64,000 nt of DNA, from NCBI GenBank assembly GCA_024402335.1, contig JAKSTZ010000002.1:104637-168636 (forward strand), read 5' to 3'. How positions within the stretch are numbered: position 1 is the first letter of the stretch; each line of letters begins with the position of its first letter. Below the pieces are notes generated by a model. That model worked only from the letters and a program-made list of their open reading frames with translations, was not told where the DNA came from and did no database searches. A program made the translations under genes and the position numbers. Shown here in pieces: positions 57,837 to 64,000 of this stretch. This stretch comes from Bacteroidales bacterium. GTDB taxonomy: Bacteria; Bacteroidota; Bacteroidia; Bacteroidales; UBA1715.

Positions 57837-58850
57837 TTATAATACACCTTTAGGATATTGCATTGTAACGCAATGTAAAGATCCATGTTGCAAAATCAAC
57901 ACCGAACAATCGATAGGAACTATCGTCTTTGCCGGGAACAACGACTGCAAAACTTGTATTGCTTCCTTGTCTGTTTCGCAATTATATACCGGCAACAACA
58001 CGGCATCGTTCATAATTAAAAAATTCGCATACGTTGCAGGAATACGTTCCCCGTCTTCGTCGAAAATTGGTGGAGTCATAGGAAGCGGAACCAACGTGTA
58101 TGGTGTTCCATCAACAGTTGTAAATGCTTCCAATTCCTGCTTCATAGCCTGCAATTCCGTATAATGCATATCATTTGCATCATCACAAGATACATAAGCA
58201 ATTGTACGATTATCAACAAGTCTCGCTAAAGTATCGATATGTCCGTCGGTATCGTCGCCGGCTAATTCCCCATGAGAAAGCCAAAGAACTTTTTTCAACG
58301 AAAACGTTTCCTTTAAGAATGCTTCGATATCGGCTTTCGACATTGCCGGATTACGGAATTTGCTCAACAAACAAGACTCTGTCGTGAGCATTACGCCTTC
58401 GCCGTCGGATTCGATAGAACCGCCTTCCATAACAAAATGTGAAAAGTCTGTATAGCCTGTCTTGAAAATGCCGTGTTTGTACAACGCCGCTGTTATTTTA
58501 TCATCTTTTTCTGCCGGAAATTTCTGTCCCCAGCCATTAAAACGAAAATCGTACAATACCGGCTTATCGTCTTCCAAAACCGTAATAGCGCCATGGTCGC
58601 GAGCCCACACATCGTTGGTATCGACTTCTACAAACGAAATATTCTCATTACAAACGGCACCCAATTCACATTTTACGTCCTGAATATTCTTACATGCGAT
58701 TATCAGTTTTTGTCTGCAACTAATTTCTCTTGCAATATTCACAAAACACGCAACCGCCCGTTCATAAACAGGAGCGAAATCCGTACCTCTATGAGGCCAT
58801 GTCAACTGTATGCAATCTTGTGATTCCCACTCTGCTGGTAAACGCTTCAT
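57837..58850 (-). CDS. aguA: Agmatine deiminase
   Basis: Converts agmatine to N-carbamoylputrescine and ammonia. The 337-residue guanidino-modifying enzyme has MKRLPAEWESQDCIQLTWPH, WARDHGAITV, FVMEGGSIESDGEG, HGELAGDDTDGHIDTLARL and the catalytic cysteine near the end in GSLHCVTMQYPKG. With aguB it forms a two-step route from agmatine to putrescine. A TATTTTTG element precedes it. Confidence 0.95.
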   Translation of the reverse strand: MKRLPAEWESQDCIQLTWPHRGTDFAPVYERAVACFVNIAREISCRQKLIIACKNIQDVKCELGAVCNENISFVEVDTNDVWARDHGAITVLEDDKPVLYDFRFNGWGQKFPAEKDDKITAALYKHGIFKTGYTDFSHFVMEGGSIESDGEGVMLTTESCLLSKFRNPAMSKADIEAFLKETFSLKKVLWLSHGELAGDDTDGHIDTLARLVDNRTIAYVSCDDANDMHYTELQAMKQELEAFTTVDGTPYTLVPLPMTPPIFDEDGERIPATYANFLIMNDAVLLPVYNCETDKEAIQVLQSLFPAKTIVPIDCSVLILQHGSLHCVTMQYPKGVL

Positions 58851-58868
58851 CCTTCTATAATTTTATCA

Positions 58869-58876
58869 CAAAAATA
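58869..58876 (-). promoter_or_regulatory. Probable promoter -7 element of aguA-aguB-hisB
   Basis: TATTTTTG on the minus strand, 18 bases before the aguA ATG; no matching -33 element seen. Confidence 0.5.
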
Positions 58877-58961
58877 CGAAAAATATTGTTTGCTCCACTA
58901 TTTCTAAAAAGACCAGGAATTCGCAGCGGAAGAATGGAAAACAAAATAGACCAAACCCTAT

Positions 58962-59693
58962 TTAGTCGTTTGCAATTACAATCTTATCTTCCGGGATTAA
59001 CTCTTCGCAGCGATATTTTCGGAACAATTGCGCCACCGTTATCACGTCTTTTTGGCAATATTCCATAATACGGGGAAGATTATGTTCTTTCCAATACACA
59101 TCGCACACTTGCGAGCCGTCGATGTCGTCTTTAGGTGTCGGTATTCCAAAAATGTGGGCAAGCAATGCCAACGACGTATAGTTTTTGTAATCGGCAAACC
59201 TCCAGAGATCCAAGGTATCGAAATGTTGGATTTCCCATGGCTTCTTCCCTCTTGTATCCAACGAAATCGGAACTTTTATTCCATTTATCAACGCACGGCG
59301 GGCAATAAACGGAAAATCGAATTCGTAGCCATTGTGGGCGCAGAAATACGTCTTCTTGGTATTAAAATACTTGTTGACCAAGGCAACAAAATCTTCGAGC
59401 AGCTGTTTCTCATCATCATTCGCAAACGAGCGAACACGCAATTCATATCCGTCGTCTCTTTTGCGTAGAAAGGCGGCTGAAATACATACTATTTTGCCAA
59501 ATTCGGCAAAGATTCCTGCTTTTTTGTATAACTCCTCCGGAGTCATATCGTCCGTTTTCATGCGGAGCGATTTCTTCTCCCATAATGCTCGTTCCACGTC
59601 CGATAGTTCTGATTCAAGACCATGTTGCGGCACAGTCTCGATGTCGAGGAACAAGATTTTGGTAATGTCGATGTTGGTTATTGTGGTTTCCAA
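58962..59693 (-). CDS. DnaQ/PolB-like 3'-5' exonuclease
   Basis: A 243-residue protein with the DEDD exonuclease motifs: FLDIETVPQHG (Exo I), CAHNGYEFDFPFIARRAL (Exo II) and MEYCQKDVITVAQLF (Exo III, with tyrosine, the DEDDy type). It matches the stand-alone PolB-type exonuclease group common in Bacteroidota. The substrate is not known; DNA repair or RNA processing are both possible. Last gene of the cyclase-thioredoxin-exonuclease run, 29 bases after the thioredoxin gene. Confidence 0.87.
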   Translation of the reverse strand: METTITNIDITKILFLDIETVPQHGLESELSDVERALWEKKSLRMKTDDMTPEELYKKAGIFAEFGKIVCISAAFLRKRDDGYELRVRSFANDDEKQLLEDFVALVNKYFNTKKTYFCAHNGYEFDFPFIARRALINGIKVPISLDTRGKKPWEIQHFDTLDLWRFADYKNYTSLALLAHIFGIPTPKDDIDGSQVCDVYWKEHNLPRIMEYCQKDVITVAQLFRKYRCEELIPEDKIVIAND

Positions 59694-59722
59694 TTTTATA
59701 AAAATTAAAGATTACTGTTCAA

Positions 59723-60235
59723 TTAAAATTTTGGAGCGTTGAATCCTTTCATAAAGCTTTCCCACAAGCTTCGTGAATTGTAGGCTTTTTCGCTGAAATA
59801 GAACAAATATGGCTGAATCGATTCCCTTGTCTGGTATCCAGGAACCGGAGCCGTATATTCCTTGCCATTATCCACCACGATAAATAATGTTGTAGGATAA
59901 CTCAATCGTCCGTCGAGTAATTTTATAGCAAGTTCGTGTGTCTTATCTTTTTTCGTATAAACCGTGTCGTGGTACGTGATTTTTTCGTCGGCTTCGGCGT
60001 TAAACTTCACCGCATGGAAATTGTTATTGATATAGGCAACAACGGCGCTGTCCTGATACGTAGTGGCGTCAAGGCGTTTGCACCATCCGCACCAATCGGT
60101 ATAGACATCAACCAACAATGGTTTGCCGTCTTTTTGGGCCAAAGCCATTGCTTTTTCGAACGAAATCCATTGTATTTGAGAGAAAGCTGTTGTTGCAAAA
60201 CAAGCCAATAATACTGCAATAATATATTTTTTCAT
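59723..60235 (-). CDS. Exported thioredoxin-fold protein
   Basis: A 170-residue protein with a signal peptide (MKKYIIAVLLACFATTAFSQ) and a thioredoxin fold with the redox motif in YTDWCGWCKRLDATTY. It resembles the DUF255/thioredoxin_7 group of periplasmic proteins that reduce or shuffle disulphides. It is 2 bases after the cyclase gene and so probably cotranscribed, which does not by itself show a common function. Confidence 0.87.
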   Translation of the reverse strand: MKKYIIAVLLACFATTAFSQIQWISFEKAMALAQKDGKPLLVDVYTDWCGWCKRLDATTYQDSAVVAYINNNFHAVKFNAEADEKITYHDTVYTKKDKTHELAIKLLDGRLSYPTTLFIVVDNGKEYTAPVPGYQTRESIQPYLFYFSEKAYNSRSLWESFMKGFNAPKF

Positions 60236-60237
60236 AC

Positions 60238-61068
60238 CTATAGTTTACTCATTGATATTCTAAACTCCTTATTCGGGAACAATCCGTTTTCGTCGGCGGA
60301 ATAGTTCGGCAAAAATCTGTCAAGGAAATACATATCGATGTCCGCCTTGTGTTTTACCGGAATTTTTCCTCTATATGTACAACGGAAAAAATCCTGAATA
60401 ATTTCGTGCGTTGCACCAGAAATGTTGATTTTTCCAGTTTCCCCACTCGATTCCATACGACTTGCCACATTCACCGTATCGCCCCAAATGTCGTACAAGA
60501 ACTTTTTCTTGCCCACCACGCCGGCGATTACCGAACCGGTGTGTATGCCTATACGAATATTCCACGTCTGTTCGCCAGCCAATTTTTTCTTTTCATTCAC
60601 CTCGTCGATATAGCGGATCATGTCCATAGCGGCAAGCACCACATCGAACGGGTGACTATGGTTGCGCATAGGCATACCGCCGGCGCACATATAGGCATCG
60701 CCTATGGTTTTTATTTTTTCAAGGAAATGATTTTCGCAGATGTCGTCGAATTTGGAAAAATGCGAATCGAGTTCCTGTATGAGAGTCGTCAATTCAATTT
60801 TCTCGCACATGGACGTAAACCCCACAAAATCCGTAAACAACACGGTCACATCCTTATAAAATTGCGGAACGACCTTGCCATTTTTCAGTAATTCCCTATA
60901 AATTTCATCGGGAAGCACATTTTGCAGCAGTTGTTCGCACTTTTGTTTCTCGGCGAGCAGTTCATTTTTCTGCTGTTCAATCTGCCGCTGTAAATCCTGT
61001 AGTTGAGCAGATCCAGAATCTATTTGATTCTGAGCATCAAGCAATTGCGTCGATGTTGTTTCTTCCAT
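60238..61068 (-). CDS. Class III adenylate/guanylate cyclase
   Basis: About 276 residues: an N-terminal coiled coil (about 10-55, Gln/Glu-rich) and a class III cyclase domain. Metal-binding aspartates are in VTVLFTDFVGFTSM and KTIGDAYMCAGGMP; the transition-state segment is YDIWGDTVNVASRMES. The lysine in IKTIGD and aspartate in YDIWG are the pair typical of ATP specificity, so cyclic AMP is the likely product. The protein has no sensor domain or membrane segment. The ATG at 61068 is preferred over a TTG at 61080. Confidence 0.88.
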   Translation of the reverse strand: MEETTSTQLLDAQNQIDSGSAQLQDLQRQIEQQKNELLAEKQKCEQLLQNVLPDEIYRELLKNGKVVPQFYKDVTVLFTDFVGFTSMCEKIELTTLIQELDSHFSKFDDICENHFLEKIKTIGDAYMCAGGMPMRNHSHPFDVVLAAMDMIRYIDEVNEKKKLAGEQTWNIRIGIHTGSVIAGVVGKKKFLYDIWGDTVNVASRMESSGETGKINISGATHEIIQDFFRCTYRGKIPVKHKADIDMYFLDRFLPNYSADENGLFPNKEFRISMSKL

Positions 61069-61158
61069 ATTCAAATACAAGATTTATTAATAGCAAGTAA
61101 AAATACATAATATTGCTGAACGCAAATAAAAATAATATGCATTTTTTTCGTCATAGTG

Positions 61159-61187
61159 TTTGCGGTTCAAAAATTTTACTATATTTG
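61159..61187 (+). promoter_or_regulatory. Promoter of tRNA-Arg
   Basis: TTTG at 61159-61162, 17 bases, then TATATTTG at 61180-61187, 17 bases before the tRNA. Confidence 0.6.
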
Positions 61188-61204
61188 CATCGTGATTTTC
61201 ACAG

Positions 61205-61279
61205 GGCTCCGTAGCACAATTGGATTAATGCCCCTGACTACGGATCAGGAGATTGGGGGTTCGAACCCCTCCGGAGTCA
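61205..61279 (+). tRNA. tRNA-Arg (anticodon ACG)
   Basis: The acceptor arms GGCTCCG and CGGAGTC pair over 7 bp. The anticodon stem CCTGA/TCAGG encloses loop CTACGGA with anticodon ACG, which reads CGN arginine codons after deamination of A34. The T arm is GGGGG-TTCGAAC-CCCTC. CCA is not encoded. The D stem is short, 3 bp. Confidence 0.93.
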
Positions 61280-61282
61280 CAG

Positions 61283-61319
61283 AACGCAAATATTTGGATT
61301 TCAAATGTTTGCGTTTTTT
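61283..61319 (+). terminator. Intrinsic terminator after tRNA-Arg
   Basis: A 14-bp stem (61283-61296 with 61302-61315, one wobble) with a 5-base loop is followed by T. The gap 61320-61495 beyond it holds nothing I recognise. Confidence 0.85.
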
Positions 61320-61495
61320 GTTTTTAGGTATTCCACCCCTATTTTACCGTTATTAATTGTTCTTTCGTAGCCTACTGCTTCGTGTAATGAATTTTCAAAA
61401 ACAACATCTCTTTTTGAATAGTGTCAGCAATATTTTATCTTCAATATTAACTATTTCTGTTTTATATATATATTTGTTTCGTCTTGGTTAAACCC

Positions 61496-61804
61496 TCACA
61501 AATAAATCGTCGTTTTAATTGATTTATGTTGTTTTAATAGATTTTGTAGCGACAACAAAACGGGAATTGGGGTTGTTCCCCTAAATATAAGGTAGTAATT
61601 TATTACTACCTTTATTTTTTCCATAACAATCTCTTTCCAACAATTGATTCCTGTCGTCGTGGTTGTGCTGTTTTTCACATCACGACCAAATAGCATAGCC
61701 ATTTGATTACGATTTAGCCATACCGTTTCATTATCTAAACGAACTTCTATACGGATAGTTTCATTGGGATTGTAGAGAACTATCTCCCCTTTGCATGTTT
61801 CCAT
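61496..61804 (-). pseudogene. Truncated RhuM-type gene copy
   Basis: The first 42 codons (METCKGEIVLYNPNETIR, ending near MLFGRD) are nearly the same as those of the intact gene at 61841-62719. After that the frame runs into unrelated sequence, including a palindrome, and stops at 102 codons without the rest of the family. The copy of the promoter upstream has lost the G of TAnnTTTG (TATATTTT). It is best seen as a decayed 5' fragment left by duplication. Confidence 0.7.
61589..61612. repeat. Palindrome in the broken RhuM copy
   Basis: AAGGTAGTAAT and ATTACTACCTT (11 bp each) flank a TT centre and are followed by a T-rich tract on the plus strand. It could be a plus-strand terminator or part of a small element. 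Confidence 0.6.
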
Positions 61805-61828
61805 TGTTGCGATTGATTTTGTGTATTA
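61680..61828 (-). repeat. Duplicated gene start, copy 1
   Basis: 149 bases aligning without gaps to 62595-62743. The inner 113 bases (61716-61828) differ at about five positions by eye; the segment covers the 5' leader and first 42 codons. Confidence 0.85.
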
Positions 61829-61840
61829 AAAATATAGAGC

Positions 61841-62719
61841 CTATGATTCCAACCTTGCAATTATCGCATCTGCGGAGAAAGATTCCATTTTTGAAAAGCC
61901 GAACCATTTCTTGCCCAAATCCTTCATACTTGCACCAACAAGATACAATTCATCATCAATTATCAGAAATCTATCATGGGACTGATTACATATTTTTACA
62001 TCTACCTGAGGATATTGATTATTATGTTTCTGAATATCAAGCCAAAATTGTTCCGAAATCTTCTGTGTATAAATTGTTGCTGACACATTTTCCGCACGTT
62101 TTGAGAACAAAAGCAATACGGACTCATCCACATAATTATCTATCAGAATTATTCTCCTCTTTGCACGCTTAATAAGGTTGCAAGCAAACACATAGGCATC
62201 AAATATTTGTCCGTTAAAGAATATGCCTTCTTTGGGAGGTAATGCAGAATGTATTATACCATCCACTTTTTCTTGTAAACCATATATTTGAAAAGCATGT
62301 TGCTGCAATTCTTCTCTAATTTCGGAAATCTGATGATTTACTACATAACCTCTCAGCAGAAACTCTTTTAACACTTTATTAGCCCATTGGCGAAACAATG
62401 TACCTTGTTTTGATTTCACCCGATAACCAACTGAAATTATAACATCTAAGTTATAATATACAACCTCACGCTGTTGGGTTTTATCTTTTATTGCACCATG
62501 CAAAGTGGTATGTGCATAATTTGCACACACCACCTCTCTAACTAACTCCCCTTCGGAAAAAATATTATTGATATGTTTACCTATAACACTTCTGTCACGA
62601 CCAAATAGTACTCCCATCTGCGACTGCGTGAGCCATACCGTTTCGTTATCTAAACGAACTTCTATACGGATAGTTTCATTGGGATTGTAGAGAACTATCT
62701 CTCCTTTGTTTGTTTCCAT
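61841..62719 (-). CDS. RhuM-like DNA-binding protein fused to a PLD-like domain
   Basis: A 292-residue protein. Residues 1-150 match RhuM-family proteins (NETVWLTQSQMGVLFGRDRS, VIGKHINNIF, YYNLDVIISVGYRVKS, then FRQWANKVLKEFLLRGYVVN), which look like DNA-binding regulators. Residues 165-292 look like one half of a phospholipase-D fold: IILIDNYVDESVLLLF and an HKD-like motif H248-x-R250-x4-D255 in SHDRFLIIDDELYLVGAS, followed by MKDLGKKWFGFSK. Such fusions occur in accessory DNA of gut Bacteroidales; nuclease or defence activity is possible but not shown. It has its own promoter. Confidence 0.8.
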   Translation of the reverse strand: METNKGEIVLYNPNETIRIEVRLDNETVWLTQSQMGVLFGRDRSVIGKHINNIFSEGELVREVVCANYAHTTLHGAIKDKTQQREVVYYNLDVIISVGYRVKSKQGTLFRQWANKVLKEFLLRGYVVNHQISEIREELQQHAFQIYGLQEKVDGIIHSALPPKEGIFFNGQIFDAYVFACNLIKRAKRRIILIDNYVDESVLLLFSKRAENVSATIYTQKISEQFWLDIQKHNNQYPQVDVKICNQSHDRFLIIDDELYLVGASMKDLGKKWFGFSKMESFSADAIIARLES

Positions 62720-62743
62720 TGTTGCGGTTGATTTTGTGTATTA
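62595..62743 (-). repeat. Duplicated gene start, copy 2
   Basis: Counterpart of 61680-61828, belonging to the intact RhuM-like gene. Both copies are in the same orientation, about 0.9 kb apart. Confidence 0.85.
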
Positions 62744-62773
62744 CAAACATACGCAAAACCGCCTCTTTTTCAA
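62744..62773 (-). promoter_or_regulatory. Promoter of the RhuM/PLD-like gene
   Basis: TTG (62771-62773), 19 bases, then TATGTTTG (62744-62751) on the minus strand. The rest of the gap up to 62905 shows no gene. Confidence 0.75.
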
Positions 62774-62905
62774 TGAATTATTTTCATAAGCAAACATAAA
62801 CAACCATAAGAAAATGAAGACAAACCAAATACAGAGAACCATTAGTTTGCTTGAAAGAACGCCACCGACCATCTGCTTTGCTACATTTTTGCTTTAGCTA
62901 AAGAA

Positions 62906-63517
62906 CTAATTGCCCTCTTGTATCCAATGTTGTGCTTCAAACAACTCTTTATAAAACTTTTCGTAGCGTGTCTTTACAAAAGCATAATTTTTATGAGAAC
63001 AAATCTCATTATTCCACTTTTCAATATATTTTTTCATAACAGAATGATCTCCTTTATAAAAAGGACACCTAGAAACCTTATTCAACTCATCAAAAATCCA
63101 ATTGAAATCCTCACATACATCAATTACATTTTTCTTATTTAACCGTGTTAACAAGGCTTCCATATATGTAATTGTTGCAAATCCGTATGATTGCTGATTA
63201 TTAAAATTCAGTGCTGTTGTTTGACAAGCTACAAATTCAACATCTAACTTTGCATCTTCAATATTCTGTTTTAACAAGTCGTAATCCTTTTTGAGATTAC
63301 CTATCTCTGCAACTTTCTCTTTATAATCTATCACATTGTAAATTTGCCAGCCTAATACAATCGTAACAATTATTGCCAACAATGTAACGACAACACTTAT
63401 ATAAGAACTTGAATCAATCATGAAAACATCATGACAATCTATCCAATATAAGCAAGCAACAGACAAAGAAATTAAAACCGAAATAATTGATAATGTTATT
63501 GCTGTATATTTTTTCAT
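62906..63517 (-). CDS. Two-helix membrane protein, unknown function
   Basis: A 203-residue protein with two N-terminal transmembrane helices (TLSIISVLISLSVACLYW and YISVVVTLLAIIVTIVLGWQ), a coiled-coil stretch (about 68-95) and a helical cytosolic C-terminal domain. The layout recalls small membrane-anchored proteins of phage-defence islands, but no family is recognised. It starts 7 bases after the stop of the next gene upstream and is probably cotranscribed with it. Confidence 0.65.
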   Translation of the reverse strand: MKKYTAITLSIISVLISLSVACLYWIDCHDVFMIDSSSYISVVVTLLAIIVTIVLGWQIYNVIDYKEKVAEIGNLKKDYDLLKQNIEDAKLDVEFVACQTTALNFNNQQSYGFATITYMEALLTRLNKKNVIDVCEDFNWIFDELNKVSRCPFYKGDHSVMKKYIEKWNNEICSHKNYAFVKTRYEKFYKELFEAQHWIQEGN

Positions 63518-63524
63518 ATAGATC

Positions 63525-64000
63525 TTATTTTTTTGCTATAATCTGTTTTACTTTCTGCCTTACCGAACTATTCTCCAATTCTAAAAAAGCTATTAAACAA
63601 TCTCTATATATGCTATCGTATAATTCTTCTTTTTCGGTATCTTGCAATTGGGCAAAGTTCTTGTTAAAATAACCATCCATTGCCTCTATATTGTTATGAC
63701 GAATATTTAAATTATTGAACGCACCAAACAAATGTTTCTTTAAGCAAGGATTTATCTGCTGTAACTCATTCTCGTTTGGTTCAAGCTTGTGTGCAAGTTT
63801 CTCTAAAATTCCTCTCTTACCTTCCAAATCACCTTGTAATGAATAATGGGTGTAACATAATATTTTATATGCAACATCCTCATCATCAAACATTTTGCGG
63901 ATCCGACCGATATATTCCGCATTTGCATCATTGCTGCCGCTCTTGCCTCTGGAACCGGTAAATTTATTCAGCACAATGCCCTTTCCAAGATATGCAACAT
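63525..64000 (-). CDS. Helical protein of unknown function (5' end outside the window)
   Basis: The frame is open from the window edge to a TAA at 63525. A GTG at 63974 could start a 149-residue protein, but the frame continues upstream as VAYLGKGIVLNKFTGSRG without a stop, so the true start probably lies beyond the edge. The visible part is helical and charged (RIRKMFDDEDVAYKILCYTH, KKHLFGAFNNLNIRHNNIEA). No family is recognised. It is upstream of the two-helix membrane protein in the same unit. Confidence 0.6.
   Translation of the reverse strand, partial: VAYLGKGIVLNKFTGSRGKSGSNDANAEYIGRIRKMFDDEDVAYKILCYTHYSLQGDLEGKRGILEKLAHKLEPNENELQQINPCLKKHLFGAFNNLNIRHNNIEAMDGYFNKNFAQLQDTEKEELYDSIYRDCLIAFLELENSSVRQKVKQIIAKK

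Noticed and set aside
60349..60891. 180-codon open frame on the plus strand
   Set aside because: It is antisense to the cyclase gene, whose motifs are clear, and its translation shows no family.
61156..61356. 66-codon frame across the tRNA-Arg
   Set aside because: It reads through the tRNA and its terminator; not a gene.
61205..64000. Attachment-site repeat of the tRNA-Arg 3' end
   Set aside because: No second copy of the tRNA end was seen up to the window edge; it may lie beyond.
1..64000. CRISPR arrays, rRNA operons and complete insertion sequences
   Set aside because: No regularly spaced repeats, rRNA-like sequence or transposase gene was found on reading the window.

Overview
The window reads as chromosome of a low-GC member of the Bacteroidota, most likely order Bacteroidales. 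The evidence is the recurring promoter signature TAnnTTTG (often with TTG or TTTG 17-22 bases upstream), the near absence of Shine-Dalgarno sequences, the short primary sigma factor, and families largely confined to this phylum: the variant GlmU, OstA-like protein, Bacteroidota-type LptD, DUF5606 and DUF6089. Genus cannot be fixed from the sequence. No CRISPR array, rRNA or intact insertion sequence was seen.

Layout. 1-10 kb (minus strand): serC with the 5' end of serA, then a run moxR - OstA-like - outer-membrane protein - MuiA-like - variant GlmU - lon. 10-17 kb: mdh on plus, then lysS-gpsA and valS on minus. 17-24 kb (minus): mtaB; yajC; and a long operon ybbR-coaE-TerB/DnaJ-DUF5606-M3 peptidase-MmcQ. 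24-34 kb (plus mostly): rpoD, a secreted regulatory-domain protein, an orphan ECF sigma factor, two secreted proteins of unknown function, an ABC-F ATPase, an EF-hand membrane protein and a di-haem peroxidase. 34-44 kb: ridA and lptD on minus; amidase, mlaD, dnaA, nadK, two beta-barrel proteins and dgkA on plus. 44-51 kb: the complete tryptophan operon trpBEGDCFA. 51-61 kb: ORF6N protein, gpmI, asnA, metA, an aguA-aguB-hisB operon and a cyclase-thioredoxin-exonuclease operon. 61-64 kb: tRNA-Arg followed at once by accessory DNA (a broken RhuM-type copy, an intact RhuM-like/PLD-like fusion, two proteins of unknown function).

How parts work together. Envelope biogenesis dominates: OstA-like protein and LptD (lipopolysaccharide transport), variant GlmU (UDP-GlcNAc supply), MCE/MlaD protein (lipid transport), SPOR amidase (septal peptidoglycan), DgkA and several beta-barrels. 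Amino-acid synthesis is represented by Ser, Trp, Asn, Met and one His gene; aguA and aguB convert agmatine to putrescine.

Most notable findings. The trp operon carries a complete, readable ribosome-mediated attenuator: promoter, 14-codon leader peptide with tandem Trp codons, antiterminator and terminator. Lon has threonine in place of the Walker A lysine although its protease dyad is intact. A strong terminator-like hairpin lies inside the signal-peptide codons of the peroxidase gene. The region after tRNA-Arg looks like the edge of an island. I see no wholly new multi-gene system; the island edge and the EF-hand membrane protein are the least explained parts.
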